Shown piece by piece: positions 7,673 to 15,511 of a stretch of DNA of 28,228 bases (positions are counted from its first letter, which is position 1; each line of letters opens with the position of its first letter). The stretch comes from a virus. The stretch is from the IMG/VR virus record IMGVR_UViG_3300036785_000142, positions 1-28,228 of that record; one strand, written 5' to 3'. Below the pieces are notes generated by a model that saw only the letters and a list, made by a program, of their open reading frames with translations, searched no databases and was not told the origin of the DNA. The translations under genes were made by a program, and so were the position numbers.

Positions 7673-9672
7673 GCACTAGCTACCAATACTTTGTCAAGAA
7701 TCAAACCCAGTTGCAGAGGCTTAGTGCTGGCAAGAAAAGCTTGCTACCTCCACCCACGCTGCTTCGCTTTCCGGTTGACACAGACATCAACAACTTGATC
7801 ATCAACGATGCGCGCATTAGTGACCAGTTGGCATCAGCTGTACAAACCGGCGAAATTCTTGAGACGATGGACTATGCAGCTGGTACGTTGTCCCTTACCA
7901 TTCTTGATCGCTCACGTACGCTGATCAAAGGTTTGTTGAAGGACTGGGTAAGCGCGAACACGCCACGTGTCTACACGTCAATCGCTGGGCAACGAAGGAA
8001 GAAGGTTGTTCCGGCTGAGTGGAATGAAATCTACTGCACGTTTGACGGTCGTGATTACGCGCTGGTTCAGGTGAATAAGTCCCACGACCAGTTCGACTTG
8101 ACTTTCGAGAATCGTACTATTCACGAAATGCGTCGGTACAGTAAACCTCGCATTTGGTACCGTGACCAGCATACTCGTGCTCAGGTCATTCTGGCAATGT
8201 GCCAGGAAGTAAGGAACTACAATGTGCAGTTCTATGCACCTGAGTTGGATGTCATTCAGCCTATCGCTGTTACCCATGCTCAACCGACTCCTAAGGAAGT
8301 TGCTTCGAAGAAAATGAAGGGCTTTCACAAGGGTACTAAGTTTGATATCAAGGGCAAGTCTGCTTCTAAGCAGCAGATCAATCATGTTGCTGAGGTCATC
8401 CGGGTGGGTGACTCGATGAAAGTCCCGTACAACGTTCACATCTCCGCGCTCATATCAATCATTGAAATATCCAACGCTAAGGACGTTCAAGGAAGCACTG
8501 AGTTTGGTGGTGGTAATGGCCTGTTTGGTTTCATCAACAGTACTTCAATGAGTGCCGATGCGCATTCGTTCTACCAGCACGCCATGGAGTTTTACAAGAT
8601 TGACCCAACCACTACACCAGGGCAGATGGCGTTCTATGTCCTATCAGGTACCCGCGTTGTGTCGCCATTCAAGCCGGCTGAGTTTGATCGCTGGGTTTCG
8701 GAAGCGCAGGAAATTCTCACCAAGTGGGGAACAAGTCTTACCGGGGGGTCAGTTACTTTCACCGAGTACAATCGGTATGCTTTCAAGCGAGGCCTTGATG
8801 GCAAACGTGAGGACTCATGGAACTGTGCAGTTCGTCTTGCCAAGGAAGTGAACTGGCGAGTGTTTTCAACCGACAACATTCTCTGGTGGGTCGATGATAA
8901 TGACTTGCGCTACTCGATTCCTTGGGACACCATCGATGAGGACTCAGTTGGCATCGATTCGATTGACTATGAGATTGATACTGGTAAAGCGCTGAATGAG
9001 GTAACTATCAGCGCATACCTCTCGCGTTGGCAGTGTCCTCCTGGTGTTCCAGTTGTCATCGAGAATAGTGGTCCTGCTGACGGGCGCTGGTTGGTGTATG
9101 AAGTACGTCGACCACTTGACACTGACCTTGGTGAGATCACTTGTCACCTTCCTGCACCGGCGCTTGATGAGCCTGCCCCGACAACTAAGCGGGTGAGCAT
9201 CAGCGGTTCGAAGCTTGGTGGCATACCTATTGCTGTCACTAAGAACGCAGTAGTTGACACCGCTTATGCGAAGGCAATACAGATCAGCAACAAGCATTAC
9301 CCATATGTGTACGCCGGTGGTCATAATAGCAACTTCGCACCGTCGCTTGGGCCACCACCCGGTTATGACTGTTCAGGCTATGTGTCAGCAATCCTGAGTG
9401 CAGCAGGTACGTTGCAGCAGCCTGAGGCATCGGGCGGTTTGGAATCTTGGGGGCAAGCTGGACCAGGTAAGCTGATGACGATTTGGACCAACGCCGGTCA
9501 TGTGTTCATCGAGTTCAACTTGCCACAACCAATCGGGCACGTTCAAGCGAACACTTCTCATGGTAGCTTCGATGGTAACAAATGGGGCGCAATGGTACTA
9601 CCTTGGGGTTACAACGGTAAGGCAGACGCTGACAGTGGGAGCTTCATGGCGAGGCACTGGCCGGGGACATGA
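7669..9672 (+). CDS. Baseplate hub protein with lysozyme-like insert and C-terminal NlpC/P60 endopeptidase (667 aa)
   Basis: The ATGA overlap with the LysM gene fixes the start. The N-terminal third resembles hub proteins of the T4 gp27 / P2 gpD class. Residues about 240-355 look like a lytic-transglycosylase fold: E266 sits in a helix (ALISIIEISNA) and is followed by GLFGF at 284-288. Residues about 420-510 are beta-rich hub sequence. Residues about 535-667 are NlpC/P60-like: catalytic Cys568 in GYDCSGYVSAIL and His611 in NAGHVFIEF. NlpC/P60 enzymes cut peptide stems of peptidoglycan. The lysozyme-like call is weaker than the NlpC/P60 call. Together they suggest a tail tip that opens the cell wall. 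Confidence 0.82.
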   Translation: MSTSYQYFVKNQTQLQRLSAGKKSLLPPPTLLRFPVDTDINNLIINDARISDQLASAVQTGEILETMDYAAGTLSLTILDRSRTLIKGLLKDWVSANTPRVYTSIAGQRRKKVVPAEWNEIYCTFDGRDYALVQVNKSHDQFDLTFENRTIHEMRRYSKPRIWYRDQHTRAQVILAMCQEVRNYNVQFYAPELDVIQPIAVTHAQPTPKEVASKKMKGFHKGTKFDIKGKSASKQQINHVAEVIRVGDSMKVPYNVHISALISIIEISNAKDVQGSTEFGGGNGLFGFINSTSMSADAHSFYQHAMEFYKIDPTTTPGQMAFYVLSGTRVVSPFKPAEFDRWVSEAQEILTKWGTSLTGGSVTFTEYNRYAFKRGLDGKREDSWNCAVRLAKEVNWRVFSTDNILWWVDDNDLRYSIPWDTIDEDSVGIDSIDYEIDTGKALNEVTISAYLSRWQCPPGVPVVIENSGPADGRWLVYEVRRPLDTDLGEITCHLPAPALDEPAPTTKRVSISGSKLGGIPIAVTKNAVVDTAYAKAIQISNKHYPYVYAGGHNSNFAPSLGPPPGYDCSGYVSAILSAAGTLQQPEASGGLESWGQAGPGKLMTIWTNAGHVFIEFNLPQPIGHVQANTSHGSFDGNKWGAMVLPWGYNGKADADSGSFMARHWPGT

Positions 9673-10433
9673 CAGACCCAACTAAACTTCACCGTTTGTT
9701 CAGTGACATTCATCATGAGGAGAATGAATCGCGCTACCCAGTCCGCGCTTTCGTTCAAGCGTATGACGGTACTACTATTGCAATTGTGATACCATCGTTC
9801 GATGGTGGTCATAGAATGTTCTCAGTTGATTACGTTGGTGCAAACTTCCAGACGGGTGACCTCATTCTTGTGGTACAAGATGAGGCGGACACTTACTGGT
9901 TTGTCAGTTCACAGTATGTGCCTGTCACTACATCAGCAACTCCTATTACCTCGTCGCAGGATGCCGGCGGCGGTTCAGGAACAGGTGGTGTAGGTTCGTT
10001 GCCTAAGAATGCTGATGCTCACCTCAGTAAGAACCAGCAACAGTTTGCCGCTAGGTTGCAGGCAGACGTTGGTCTTGAACCTTGTGTCATCTGTGGCTGG
10101 CTACTCAGCGAGGAATCTGGTAAGCCTGCGCAAGCGCCGAATGGTGCTAACAACTGGCTCAACATCGGTGCCTTCGATTCGGGTAACTGGGCAGGCGGTA
10201 AGGCTCCTGTTTGGAATACACCTGTGAGCGGTGCTGATGCAAGCGCTTCCTTCATACTCGGTAAGCAAGTCAACGGCGTGAATGCACCAAGTCATGCTTC
10301 ATCTGGAATCACCAATGGTATCACCGGTGCAGTTGGTAAGTCCATTGATGCACAGATTACTGCGTTGCAGACTTGCGGTTGGGCATCGAGTGGTTATCCG
10401 AATCTTCCTCAAGTAGTGGGGTACTTCAGGTGA
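9669..10433 (+). CDS. Baseplate spike-type protein with C-terminal lysozyme-like domain (254 aa)
   Basis: It starts in an ATGA overlap with the hub stop. Residues 20-88 are short beta strands (YPVRAFVQAYDGTTIAIVIP, GDLILVVQ, TYWFVSSQ) like the OB-fold base of gp5/VgrG-class spikes. A Gly-rich linker (97-110) follows. Residues 118-254 look like a transglycosylase-type domain: NQQQFAARLQADVGL, then the probable catalytic Glu149 in WLLSEESG, NNWLNIG at 161-167, and an ITALQTCGW helix near the end. Members cut the glycan strand of peptidoglycan. It would supply a glycosidase next to the peptidase of the upstream hub. The family call is from motif pattern, not alignment. Confidence 0.72.
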   Translation: MTDPTKLHRLFSDIHHEENESRYPVRAFVQAYDGTTIAIVIPSFDGGHRMFSVDYVGANFQTGDLILVVQDEADTYWFVSSQYVPVTTSATPITSSQDAGGGSGTGGVGSLPKNADAHLSKNQQQFAARLQADVGLEPCVICGWLLSEESGKPAQAPNGANNWLNIGAFDSGNWAGGKAPVWNTPVSGADASASFILGKQVNGVNAPSHASSGITNGITGAVGKSIDAQITALQTCGWASSGYPNLPQVVGYFR

Positions 10434-10828
10434 GTTATGTAACACCACCAGGCGGCGGATCAATTATTGCTCCTGAGATTGCTGTGCCATTCACCTTTGA
10501 CATTCCCAATGGTGATGTGCAGCAAATCGAGCAAGGCTCAGACGAAGATATTGTGAGCCGCATTTGGACAGTACTTTCCTACGAGCCCGGTATGTTCATA
10601 AGTGATCCCACATTCGGTATACCGCAGCAAGTGTTCAAGAAGGGTGGCGCTGATCTGAATGCGGTAGAACGGGCAATACTGAACTTCGTACCTGATGCCC
10701 AAGTTATCATCGAGCGTAACCTCGACTGGTTCGCAACCTTGGTTGATGAAATTCAAATAAGGAGAAACGAGTCTGACTCCCCACCGATTGCTGGCGATCC
10801 TCGCCAGGTGTGGACAACTGAAACGTAA
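10430..10828 (+). CDS. Baseplate wedge protein, GPW/gp25-like (132 aa)
   Basis: A GTG at 10430 makes a GTGA overlap with the upstream stop and gives a protein of normal length for the gp25 class; a start further upstream at 10373 would lie inside the previous gene. The body contains FDIPNGDVQQIEQGSDEDI, then RIWTVLSYEPGMFISDPTFG and LNAVERAILNFVPDAQVIIE. The last two are the recognisable gp25-like part: a helix, a Pro/Gly loop in the place of the usual GE-x-P segment, then a strand. gp25 joins the sheath to the baseplate wedge. Its place directly before baseplate J is the standard order in P2-like and T4-like systems. Confidence 0.82.
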   Translation: MSYVTPPGGGSIIAPEIAVPFTFDIPNGDVQQIEQGSDEDIVSRIWTVLSYEPGMFISDPTFGIPQQVFKKGGADLNAVERAILNFVPDAQVIIERNLDWFATLVDEIQIRRNESDSPPIAGDPRQVWTTET

Positions 10829-10836
10829 AGGTAACC

Positions 10837-12003
10837 ATGGCTGACGAGTATATTTCTGCCCCGATTGAGTTCGACGAGAACTTGCTCTATAACACTGGCG
10901 TAGAGCGCATTCAGTCCTACTTCCCTGGATGGACACCAAAGCCTAATGGGTTCGCTGACTTGCTGCTTCGCGGTGTTGCAGCCATGGCAGCAGTAGGAGC
11001 AGAAGTTGCCAGTGACGTGCCCTTCGCCATCTTCCGTGCATTTGGCCCACTTGCTCATGACCCAGCAATCGATGCGACACCTGCTACAGTTCAATCAATC
11101 TGGACTGCAATCGACCAGCAGGGTGGTTACGAGATTGCTTCGGGCACCCCGGTAGGTCTGTCGTTGAGTACTTCAACCAGTCCTCCCGTCGGTTTTGAAA
11201 CTGTTGGCGACTACGTGATACCTGTTGACGAACAGACGGTGCAGATTCAGTTGGTAGCAACTATACCTGGTGGGAATACGTCAGGACTCGATTCAGTTAT
11301 CCGCGCTGACTCATTGACTTACATAACGTCAGTCACTTTGAATGGTGTATCGGCTGGTGGTAATGACGCTGAGCTCGATGATGCCTATGTCAACCGGTTG
11401 TCGAATGACTTTGAGACATGGACTACTACACCGATTCGTGGTCCTGACTTTGCGCGTAAGGCATGTGACCTTGCTGGTGTATATCGTTGTGCCTACTGGG
11501 AGAATTACAACCCAGCTGATGCCACAACCAATAATGACAAGTACGTTGCACTCTGTCCAATCGATCAGTACGGTAATGCGGTTAGTTCAGGCACTCAGTC
11601 ACAAGTGCAAGCGTACATCGAAAGCTTACGTGAAGTCAACTTTGTTGCACCAGTTGTAAGTCCTGACTACTCATCTATCGATGTAACTGCGGAATTGCAT
11701 GTTGCTGATCCTAACAACCAGCAAGTTGCAATTGCCAATGCAACGTCGAGCATTCAGGCGTTCCTCAATGCCGCGACTTGGGGTGCTCCTCCATCTGGTC
11801 AGTCACCTGTATGGCAGAACACACCGATCATTCGTTACAGTAAGGTAATGACTGTCATTGAGGACGCTGACTACGTTGAGTACGCGGACAACATGACTAT
11901 CAACATCACTGGCAATGCTGCTGGTACCGCAGATATCACTATGCCCGGTTCTTTCCCACTGCCTTCGGTTGGAACTATTACAGTTACAGCGGTGTCACCG
12001 TGA
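10837..12003 (+). CDS. Baseplate protein J (gp6-like wedge, 388 aa)
   Basis: The ATG at 10837 has AAAGGTAACC upstream. The N-terminal part is helical (GFADLLLRGVAAMAAVGAE). The centre contains the J-family features: an even-spaced strand region with IPGGNTSGLDSVIR, then AGGNDAELDDAYVNRL at about residues 172-187, in the place of the conserved S-x-D-E-x2-R helix. A FARKACDLAGVYRC helix follows, where J proteins test for cyclic frame position, and the C-terminal domain holds SSIDVTAELHV. J proteins form the baseplate wedge dimer. The stop overlaps the next start. Confidence 0.87.
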   Translation: MADEYISAPIEFDENLLYNTGVERIQSYFPGWTPKPNGFADLLLRGVAAMAAVGAEVASDVPFAIFRAFGPLAHDPAIDATPATVQSIWTAIDQQGGYEIASGTPVGLSLSTSTSPPVGFETVGDYVIPVDEQTVQIQLVATIPGGNTSGLDSVIRADSLTYITSVTLNGVSAGGNDAELDDAYVNRLSNDFETWTTTPIRGPDFARKACDLAGVYRCAYWENYNPADATTNNDKYVALCPIDQYGNAVSSGTQSQVQAYIESLREVNFVAPVVSPDYSSIDVTAELHVADPNNQQVAIANATSSIQAFLNAATWGAPPSGQSPVWQNTPIIRYSKVMTVIEDADYVEYADNMTINITGNAAGTADITMPGSFPLPSVGTITVTAVSP

Positions 12004-12611
12004 GTACTGATCCTCAAGGCGCAAACTTTGCTGCTCGGTTGTTCGAGCAACTGTTGCCGTTCCAAACTCTCGATCAGCTTGGGCACCTATGGGCACTGTG
12101 CGATGGCATTTACGCAATGTTCCAAGCGGTTGAAGAACTTACAGCTGAGCGCGATGATGGGCTCCCCGGTTGGGCAAGTATGGTGGACATCAATGCGTGC
12201 CAATCACAGTACTTACCGTACTTGGCGCAGTTCGTCGGCGCGCAAGTGCAGCTGGGACTTTCGGATGCCGATCAGCGTGCTTACATCATGTCGTTGCCTG
12301 GGTTCAACCGTGGCAGACCAGCAACAATAATTTCAACGACGCAAGCTACTTTGACTGGTAGCAAATTTGTCGATCTTCAGGAACGCTCAGGTACTGCATG
12401 GCAGTACACAGTTGTAACTAAGCCATCTGAAACCCCTAATCCTGCTGCTACAGTTGCTGCGATACAATCGCAAAAAGTAGGACCTGACCAGTTCACACAT
12501 TTGCTTGTAGAGCATGCAACATATGGGTGGCTAGCAGGTGAGTACGCTACGTACGCAGACGTGGTGGCTACGTACGCTACGTACACCGATCTGGCAAGTG
12601 CGACATTGTAA
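12000..12611 (+). CDS. Tail protein I-like baseplate component (203 aa)
   Basis: The gene starts at a GTG within a GTGA overlap with baseplate J, which is the normal J-I order. It opens with a helical part (ARLFEQLLPFQTLDQLGHLWALCDGIYAMFQAVEEL), then LPYLAQFVGAQVQLGLSDADQRAYI, a typical protein-I segment that closes the baseplate and leads to the fibre. After residue 110 it becomes strand-rich. The C-terminus holds a short repeat built on ATY (residues about 170-196), encoded by repeated GCTACGTAC blocks at 12546-12584. The next gene encodes the fibre. Family assignment is by order and style and is moderately certain. Confidence 0.75.
   Translation: MSTDPQGANFAARLFEQLLPFQTLDQLGHLWALCDGIYAMFQAVEELTAERDDGLPGWASMVDINACQSQYLPYLAQFVGAQVQLGLSDADQRAYIMSLPGFNRGRPATIISTTQATLTGSKFVDLQERSGTAWQYTVVTKPSETPNPAATVAAIQSQKVGPDQFTHLLVEHATYGWLAGEYATYADVVATYATYTDLASATL
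12546..12584 (+). repeat. Short GCTACGTAC repeats in the protein I gene
   Basis: The 9-base unit GCTACGTAC occurs at 12546-12554, 12567-12575 and 12576-12584, the last two head to tail. It is in frame and encodes ATY repeats in a Tyr/Ala-rich tail that faces the fibre. It looks like recent expansion of coding sequence rather than a regulatory site. Confidence 0.7.
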
Positions 12612-12620
12612 GGGGAGGTC

Positions 12621-13955
12621 ATGGCTACCACTAACTCACCACGTCTAGGAATTCCTAAGCCTGATGAAAATTCAACACCTGATGTTCCGCGTGATCTTGG
12701 AGCAGTAGTTGACCGTGTTGACGCCATTGCAATGTCAGTCGATGTTGGTCCGCTTTCAAGTAGGCCAACCAGTTCGCCGAGCACTCCTGGTACATCCGGT
12801 CATGCGTTTGTTGTAACCGATCAACCGCTGACAGGTCCTCGCCTTGATGTTGACACCGGTACAGGGTTCTTTACAGCTGGCCCTGCTCCTGTCGATGCTG
12901 CGCCAACTGTACCATCATCTCGCACGCTTGGCGCAGGTGCCAATCAAGCTTGTGCCGGTAATGATCCGCGCCTGGTTGGTGGTGCAGCAGCGACTGGAGA
13001 CATTTCAGGACCGTATCCTGGTCCACTTGTCGTCACTACTTGGGGTGGTCAGAACAAGGCACAAGTAGTTGCTGGTTCGCCACCTCAGGCACACGGCTCC
13101 AGTCACCTTCAGGGTGGTACTGATCCTATCGTCGGTATCACTGATGCGCAGATTGCTCCTTTGAACAAGGATGGTGCAGTCGGTACACCGAGTTTGAGAA
13201 CACTCGGTACTGGTGCTCAGCAAGCTTGCGCTGGTAATGATCCACGCCTGGTTGCACCTTCGCCAATCGGCGCAATTGTCGCATACTCAGGTAACGGTGA
13301 TCCCCCTGAAACAGACTGGTTGATTGCAGATGGTCGTCTCATTGACCGCACGACGTATGCTGAGTTCTACAACAGAACTGGCCACGCTTACAACGGCGGT
13401 GTCGATCCTGGCGGGAACAAGGTCCGCATTCCCGACAAGCGCGGAAAGAAGTCAGTCGGTGCCATCAATATGGGTACCGGAGCCGGACCAGCTGATAACG
13501 CGCACCTTCAAGCGGCACGTGGTACCAGTTACGGAGAAGTCAACCATACGCTGAATGACCTTGAGTCGGGCGTGAACAGGAATGGTAGCACTGGTGCCAC
13601 AAGTGTCGATCACACTCATGCTGTAAGTGTTTCGGGTGGTAGTGGTACCTCAGATCAAAGCTTGAATCATTATCACTCAGTGCCGAACTTGAACGGTTCT
13701 GCAAGCCATGCGTTTTACACATCAGGCTCAGGTGGTACCTACACTGTTCCTGGGCAGGCACCGTCAACTAACACATCTTCTGTTGACTTGACTGGTCATA
13801 CGCATCAAGTAAGTAGCTCAGGTGGTACTAACTGGATGTCACAGCAAGGCTATGCTGCGGCTCACGCTCACGGTTTCAATGCCCGAGCAGCTGATAGTGC
13901 CCACAACAATATTGATCCATGCGAGTCTGACTCGTACATCGTTCGAGTGCTGTAG
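12621..13955 (+). CDS. Tail fibre / collar-domain protein (444 aa)
   Basis: The ATG at 12621 has AAGGGGAGG upstream. The N-terminal 90 residues contain DVPRDLGAVVDRVDAIAM, an attachment part like those of other short fibres. Two copies of a repeat follow (RTLGAGANQACAGNDPRLV at about 98-119; the second at about 190-211). From residue 216 the protein shows a collar domain: IGAIVAYSGNG, then DWLIADGRLIDRTTYAEFY, with a RIPDKRGKKSVG segment. The C-terminal part carries repeated His pairs (DHTHAVSVSGG, LNHYHSV, GHTHQVSSSGG, AHAHGF) that in related fibres bind metal. It probably binds the host surface. It is the last gene of the baseplate set apart from a small charged protein. Confidence 0.85.
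   Translation: MATTNSPRLGIPKPDENSTPDVPRDLGAVVDRVDAIAMSVDVGPLSSRPTSSPSTPGTSGHAFVVTDQPLTGPRLDVDTGTGFFTAGPAPVDAAPTVPSSRTLGAGANQACAGNDPRLVGGAAATGDISGPYPGPLVVTTWGGQNKAQVVAGSPPQAHGSSHLQGGTDPIVGITDAQIAPLNKDGAVGTPSLRTLGTGAQQACAGNDPRLVAPSPIGAIVAYSGNGDPPETDWLIADGRLIDRTTYAEFYNRTGHAYNGGVDPGGNKVRIPDKRGKKSVGAINMGTGAGPADNAHLQAARGTSYGEVNHTLNDLESGVNRNGSTGATSVDHTHAVSVSGGSGTSDQSLNHYHSVPNLNGSASHAFYTSGSGGTYTVPGQAPSTNTSSVDLTGHTHQVSSSGGTNWMSQQGYAAAHAHGFNARAADSAHNNIDPCESDSYIVRVL
12912..12977 (+). repeat. Fibre repeat, copy 1
   Basis: This 66-base block encodes a 22-residue repeat, P-S-x-R-T-L-G-x-G-A-x-Q-A-C-A-G-N-D-P-R-L-V. The second copy is at 13188-13253. The protein repeats differ at three positions while the DNA differs more, so the duplication is not recent. 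Confidence 0.8.
13188..13253 (+). repeat. Fibre repeat, copy 2
   Basis: Second copy of the 22-residue fibre repeat found at 12912-12977. It lies just before the collar domain and may be a trimeric coiled or triple-helix junction element; that role is inferred. Confidence 0.8.
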
Positions 13956-13963
13956 GAGGAAGC

Positions 13964-14437
13964 ATGAACAGAGTGATTGTTCACCACGCGCACCATCCGG
14001 ATGAAGGCGATGGTATTTACCGCCTGGTTCATGCTGAGCGAGAAGAAGTTGTAGTCCAGGAGCTCGTCGAGTCTGAACCAGAGAGGAAAGTTGTTTCTGT
14101 ATTGAATCCTGCTTATGTGCCAGTGCCGACTGAGGAAGAGGACAATCGCACTGATGAGGAAAAGGAAGTCATCATCGAGCAGGAAGTGGAAATCCCAGTC
14201 GAACCGCAACTGGTCGATAGAGTCGAAGTGATCGAATATGATCACAGTGAAATCGTCTGGGATGCAGCCGACAAGCGCTGGGAAGGAAAGTCTGATCAGG
14301 AGATAGCAGACTTGCAGCGTGAGGATGTTCGCAAGGTGCTAGCAAAGGCTGAAGCAGCTGCCAAGAAGGAAGAGAAGGCTGCCACACGTCGAGAGAAGTC
14401 AACTAAGCACTTCGATGGCGTTGGCGACGCGCTGTAA
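13964..14437 (+). CDS. Charged protein of unknown function (157 aa)
   Basis: The ATG at 13964 has TAGGAGGAAGC upstream, a strong ribosome site. The protein is unusually charged. After a His-rich start (VHHAHHPDEGDG) it has a middle part that is almost all Glu/Val (EEEDNRTDEEKEVIIEQEVE), then IVWDAADKRWEGKSDQEI and a long Lys/Glu/Ala helix (residues about 110-147) that is probably coiled coil or simply helical. No enzyme motif is visible and I do not recognise a family. It follows the fibre gene directly, so it may be a fibre-associated protein, chaperone or tail accessory, but this is inference. It is the last gene before the convergent junction. Confidence 0.7.
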   Translation: MNRVIVHHAHHPDEGDGIYRLVHAEREEVVVQELVESEPERKVVSVLNPAYVPVPTEEEDNRTDEEKEVIIEQEVEIPVEPQLVDRVEVIEYDHSEIVWDAADKRWEGKSDQEIADLQREDVRKVLAKAEAAAKKEEKAATRREKSTKHFDGVGDAL

Positions 14438-14570
14438 ATGGCGTCAAACGACCGCTTCAGATACCGCGTATGACGCACGTGTCGTTGCGCCTGCGGCGAG
14501 ACTTTTGCAGGTTTGATCGATCACCTTATCTGCGACTAGACTCTCGTCAGATCGCCGCATATTGAAACGG
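14438..14570. other. Convergent junction, no clear terminator seen
   Basis: This 133-base stretch lies between the ends of the left and right gene blocks. It contains some weak inverted repeats (GCGTCA at 14441-14446 facing TGACGC at 14471-14476), but none has the strong stem and T-run of an intrinsic terminator. No tRNA, no ORF longer than about 12 codons and no long repeat was seen. Termination for the two strands is expected here but cannot be located by eye. Confidence 0.5.
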
Positions 14571-15218
14571 TTATCCTCTCGCTTGTCCATGCCAAGCATG
14601 CGGTGCGGTCCACGCGCGCCTGGTTGTGAGAGGTCCAGGTGAATTAGATGAGTTTCCCCATTGCCCGTTCCAGAGTGCCCATTCTTCGAACGCTTGCCAC
14701 TCAATCGTTATTAGCTGTTCACCCTTGCCATCCACCTGGTCTGTGACATCGCGTTGCGGTGCAAAGTAGTTAGCATGACTGTCCCGGGCAACATAGATAG
14801 CTGGACGACCCTCGATACCTAGTTCAACGCGCCAATACTCGCGCTTCTCTCCTCCATCATGCTGAGAGCAAGTGACTAGTACAGGTTCGTCGCCTAGCTC
14901 GTCTTTGCAACCGATCTGTACCATCTCCCAGTCACCTTCATGTTCACCGAAGCCTGCGTACTTCTTTGGGTTATAGAAGTACCAAAACCAGAACTGATGC
15001 CAAACGAGTCCTCCACCATCGGCCACACGATGGTAACCAACCAATGGGCAGACTGGTTGGGTCATGTTAGCAGGAAAGTCTAAATGACCTCCGTCTGGCA
15101 AGTTGTTCAGGTCAATCGGTTCCCCGTTGATGCGCGCACCACCAACCTTGGGTATCATTTCAACTGGACTGGGATGCCACTTCTCACGCGAGTCAAGTAT
15201 CAACAGCGGTGTGATCAT
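14571..15218 (-). CDS. VPS62-like domain protein (215 aa)
   Basis: I place the start at the ATG at 15218 because GGGGGA lies 6 bases upstream; a longer reading from 15230 lacks a ribosome site. The protein has a strand with a WHQFWFWYFYN segment, then the conserved core GEHEGDWEMVQIGC (about residues 88-101) followed by a strand with SQHDGGE and YVARDSHANYF. The H-x-GDWE, S-x-H-x-GG and A-x-x-SHA-x-Y set is the hallmark of the VPS62/DUF946-type fold found in fungi, plants and scattered bacteria. Function in phages is unknown. It is the last gene of the right-to-left block and overlaps the upstream gene by 26 bases. The family call is fairly sure, the role is open. Confidence 0.68.
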   Translation of the reverse strand: MITPLLILDSREKWHPSPVEMIPKVGGARINGEPIDLNNLPDGGHLDFPANMTQPVCPLVGYHRVADGGGLVWHQFWFWYFYNPKKYAGFGEHEGDWEMVQIGCKDELGDEPVLVTCSQHDGGEKREYWRVELGIEGRPAIYVARDSHANYFAPQRDVTDQVDGKGEQLITIEWQAFEEWALWNGQWGNSSNSPGPLTTRRAWTAPHAWHGQARG

Positions 15219-15501
15219 TTGTTCCCCCATTCGAGACAGGATCTATTCCCCTGTGCTCGCACCATGTTTCGAATTCCCGAATGCTCATGCCATATCTTAC
15301 TAGCACTTCATCAAGTGCGCTTAGAGTTACACCTCTCTTGCTACTCCAACTGCTAATCTTCCTTTTGTGGTAATCCTCTATTGGGTACTTGTTGAGGTAG
15401 ATTATTTGTCTGCCCTTCTTGAAATGCTCTACTATACGATTTTCATCTAGAAAATCGTGTACTGCCTTTGAATTGTAGTTGAGTTCCTTTCTTCTTCCCA
15501 C
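15193..15501 (-). CDS. Small AT-rich protein of unknown function (102 aa)
   Basis: The gene starts at a GTG at 15501 with AAAGGT upstream, only 10 bases after the primase stop. The protein is basic at the N-terminus (MGRRKELNYNSKAVHDFL), then has a helical end with VTLSALDEVLVRYGMS and REFETWCEHRGID. The helix-turn-helix-like build, with a Trp-x-Ser basic linker before it (KISSWSSKRG), could bind DNA, but I see no named family. By hand count, 15241-15480 has about 41 percent G+C while the neighbouring primase gene is about 50 percent. That is consistent with a later arrival. The VPS62-like gene overlaps its end. Confidence 0.6.
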   Translation of the reverse strand: MGRRKELNYNSKAVHDFLDENRIVEHFKKGRQIIYLNKYPIEDYHKRKISSWSSKRGVTLSALDEVLVRYGMSIREFETWCEHRGIDPVSNGGTNDHTAVDT

Positions 15502-15511
15502 TGCTCTACCT

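Noticed and set aside
10373-10429. A longer start for the gp25-like protein
   Set aside because: It would lie inside the spike gene; the GTGA overlap at 10430 is the same device used by the neighbouring genes.
14441-14476. GCGTCA/TGACGC inverted repeat as a terminator
   Set aside because: Six pairs with a 24-base loop and no T-run; too weak to call.
14444-14704. Minus-strand 86-residue frame at the convergent junction
   Set aside because: It overlaps the end of the VPS62-like gene in another frame, has no ribosome site, and reads as low-quality sequence.
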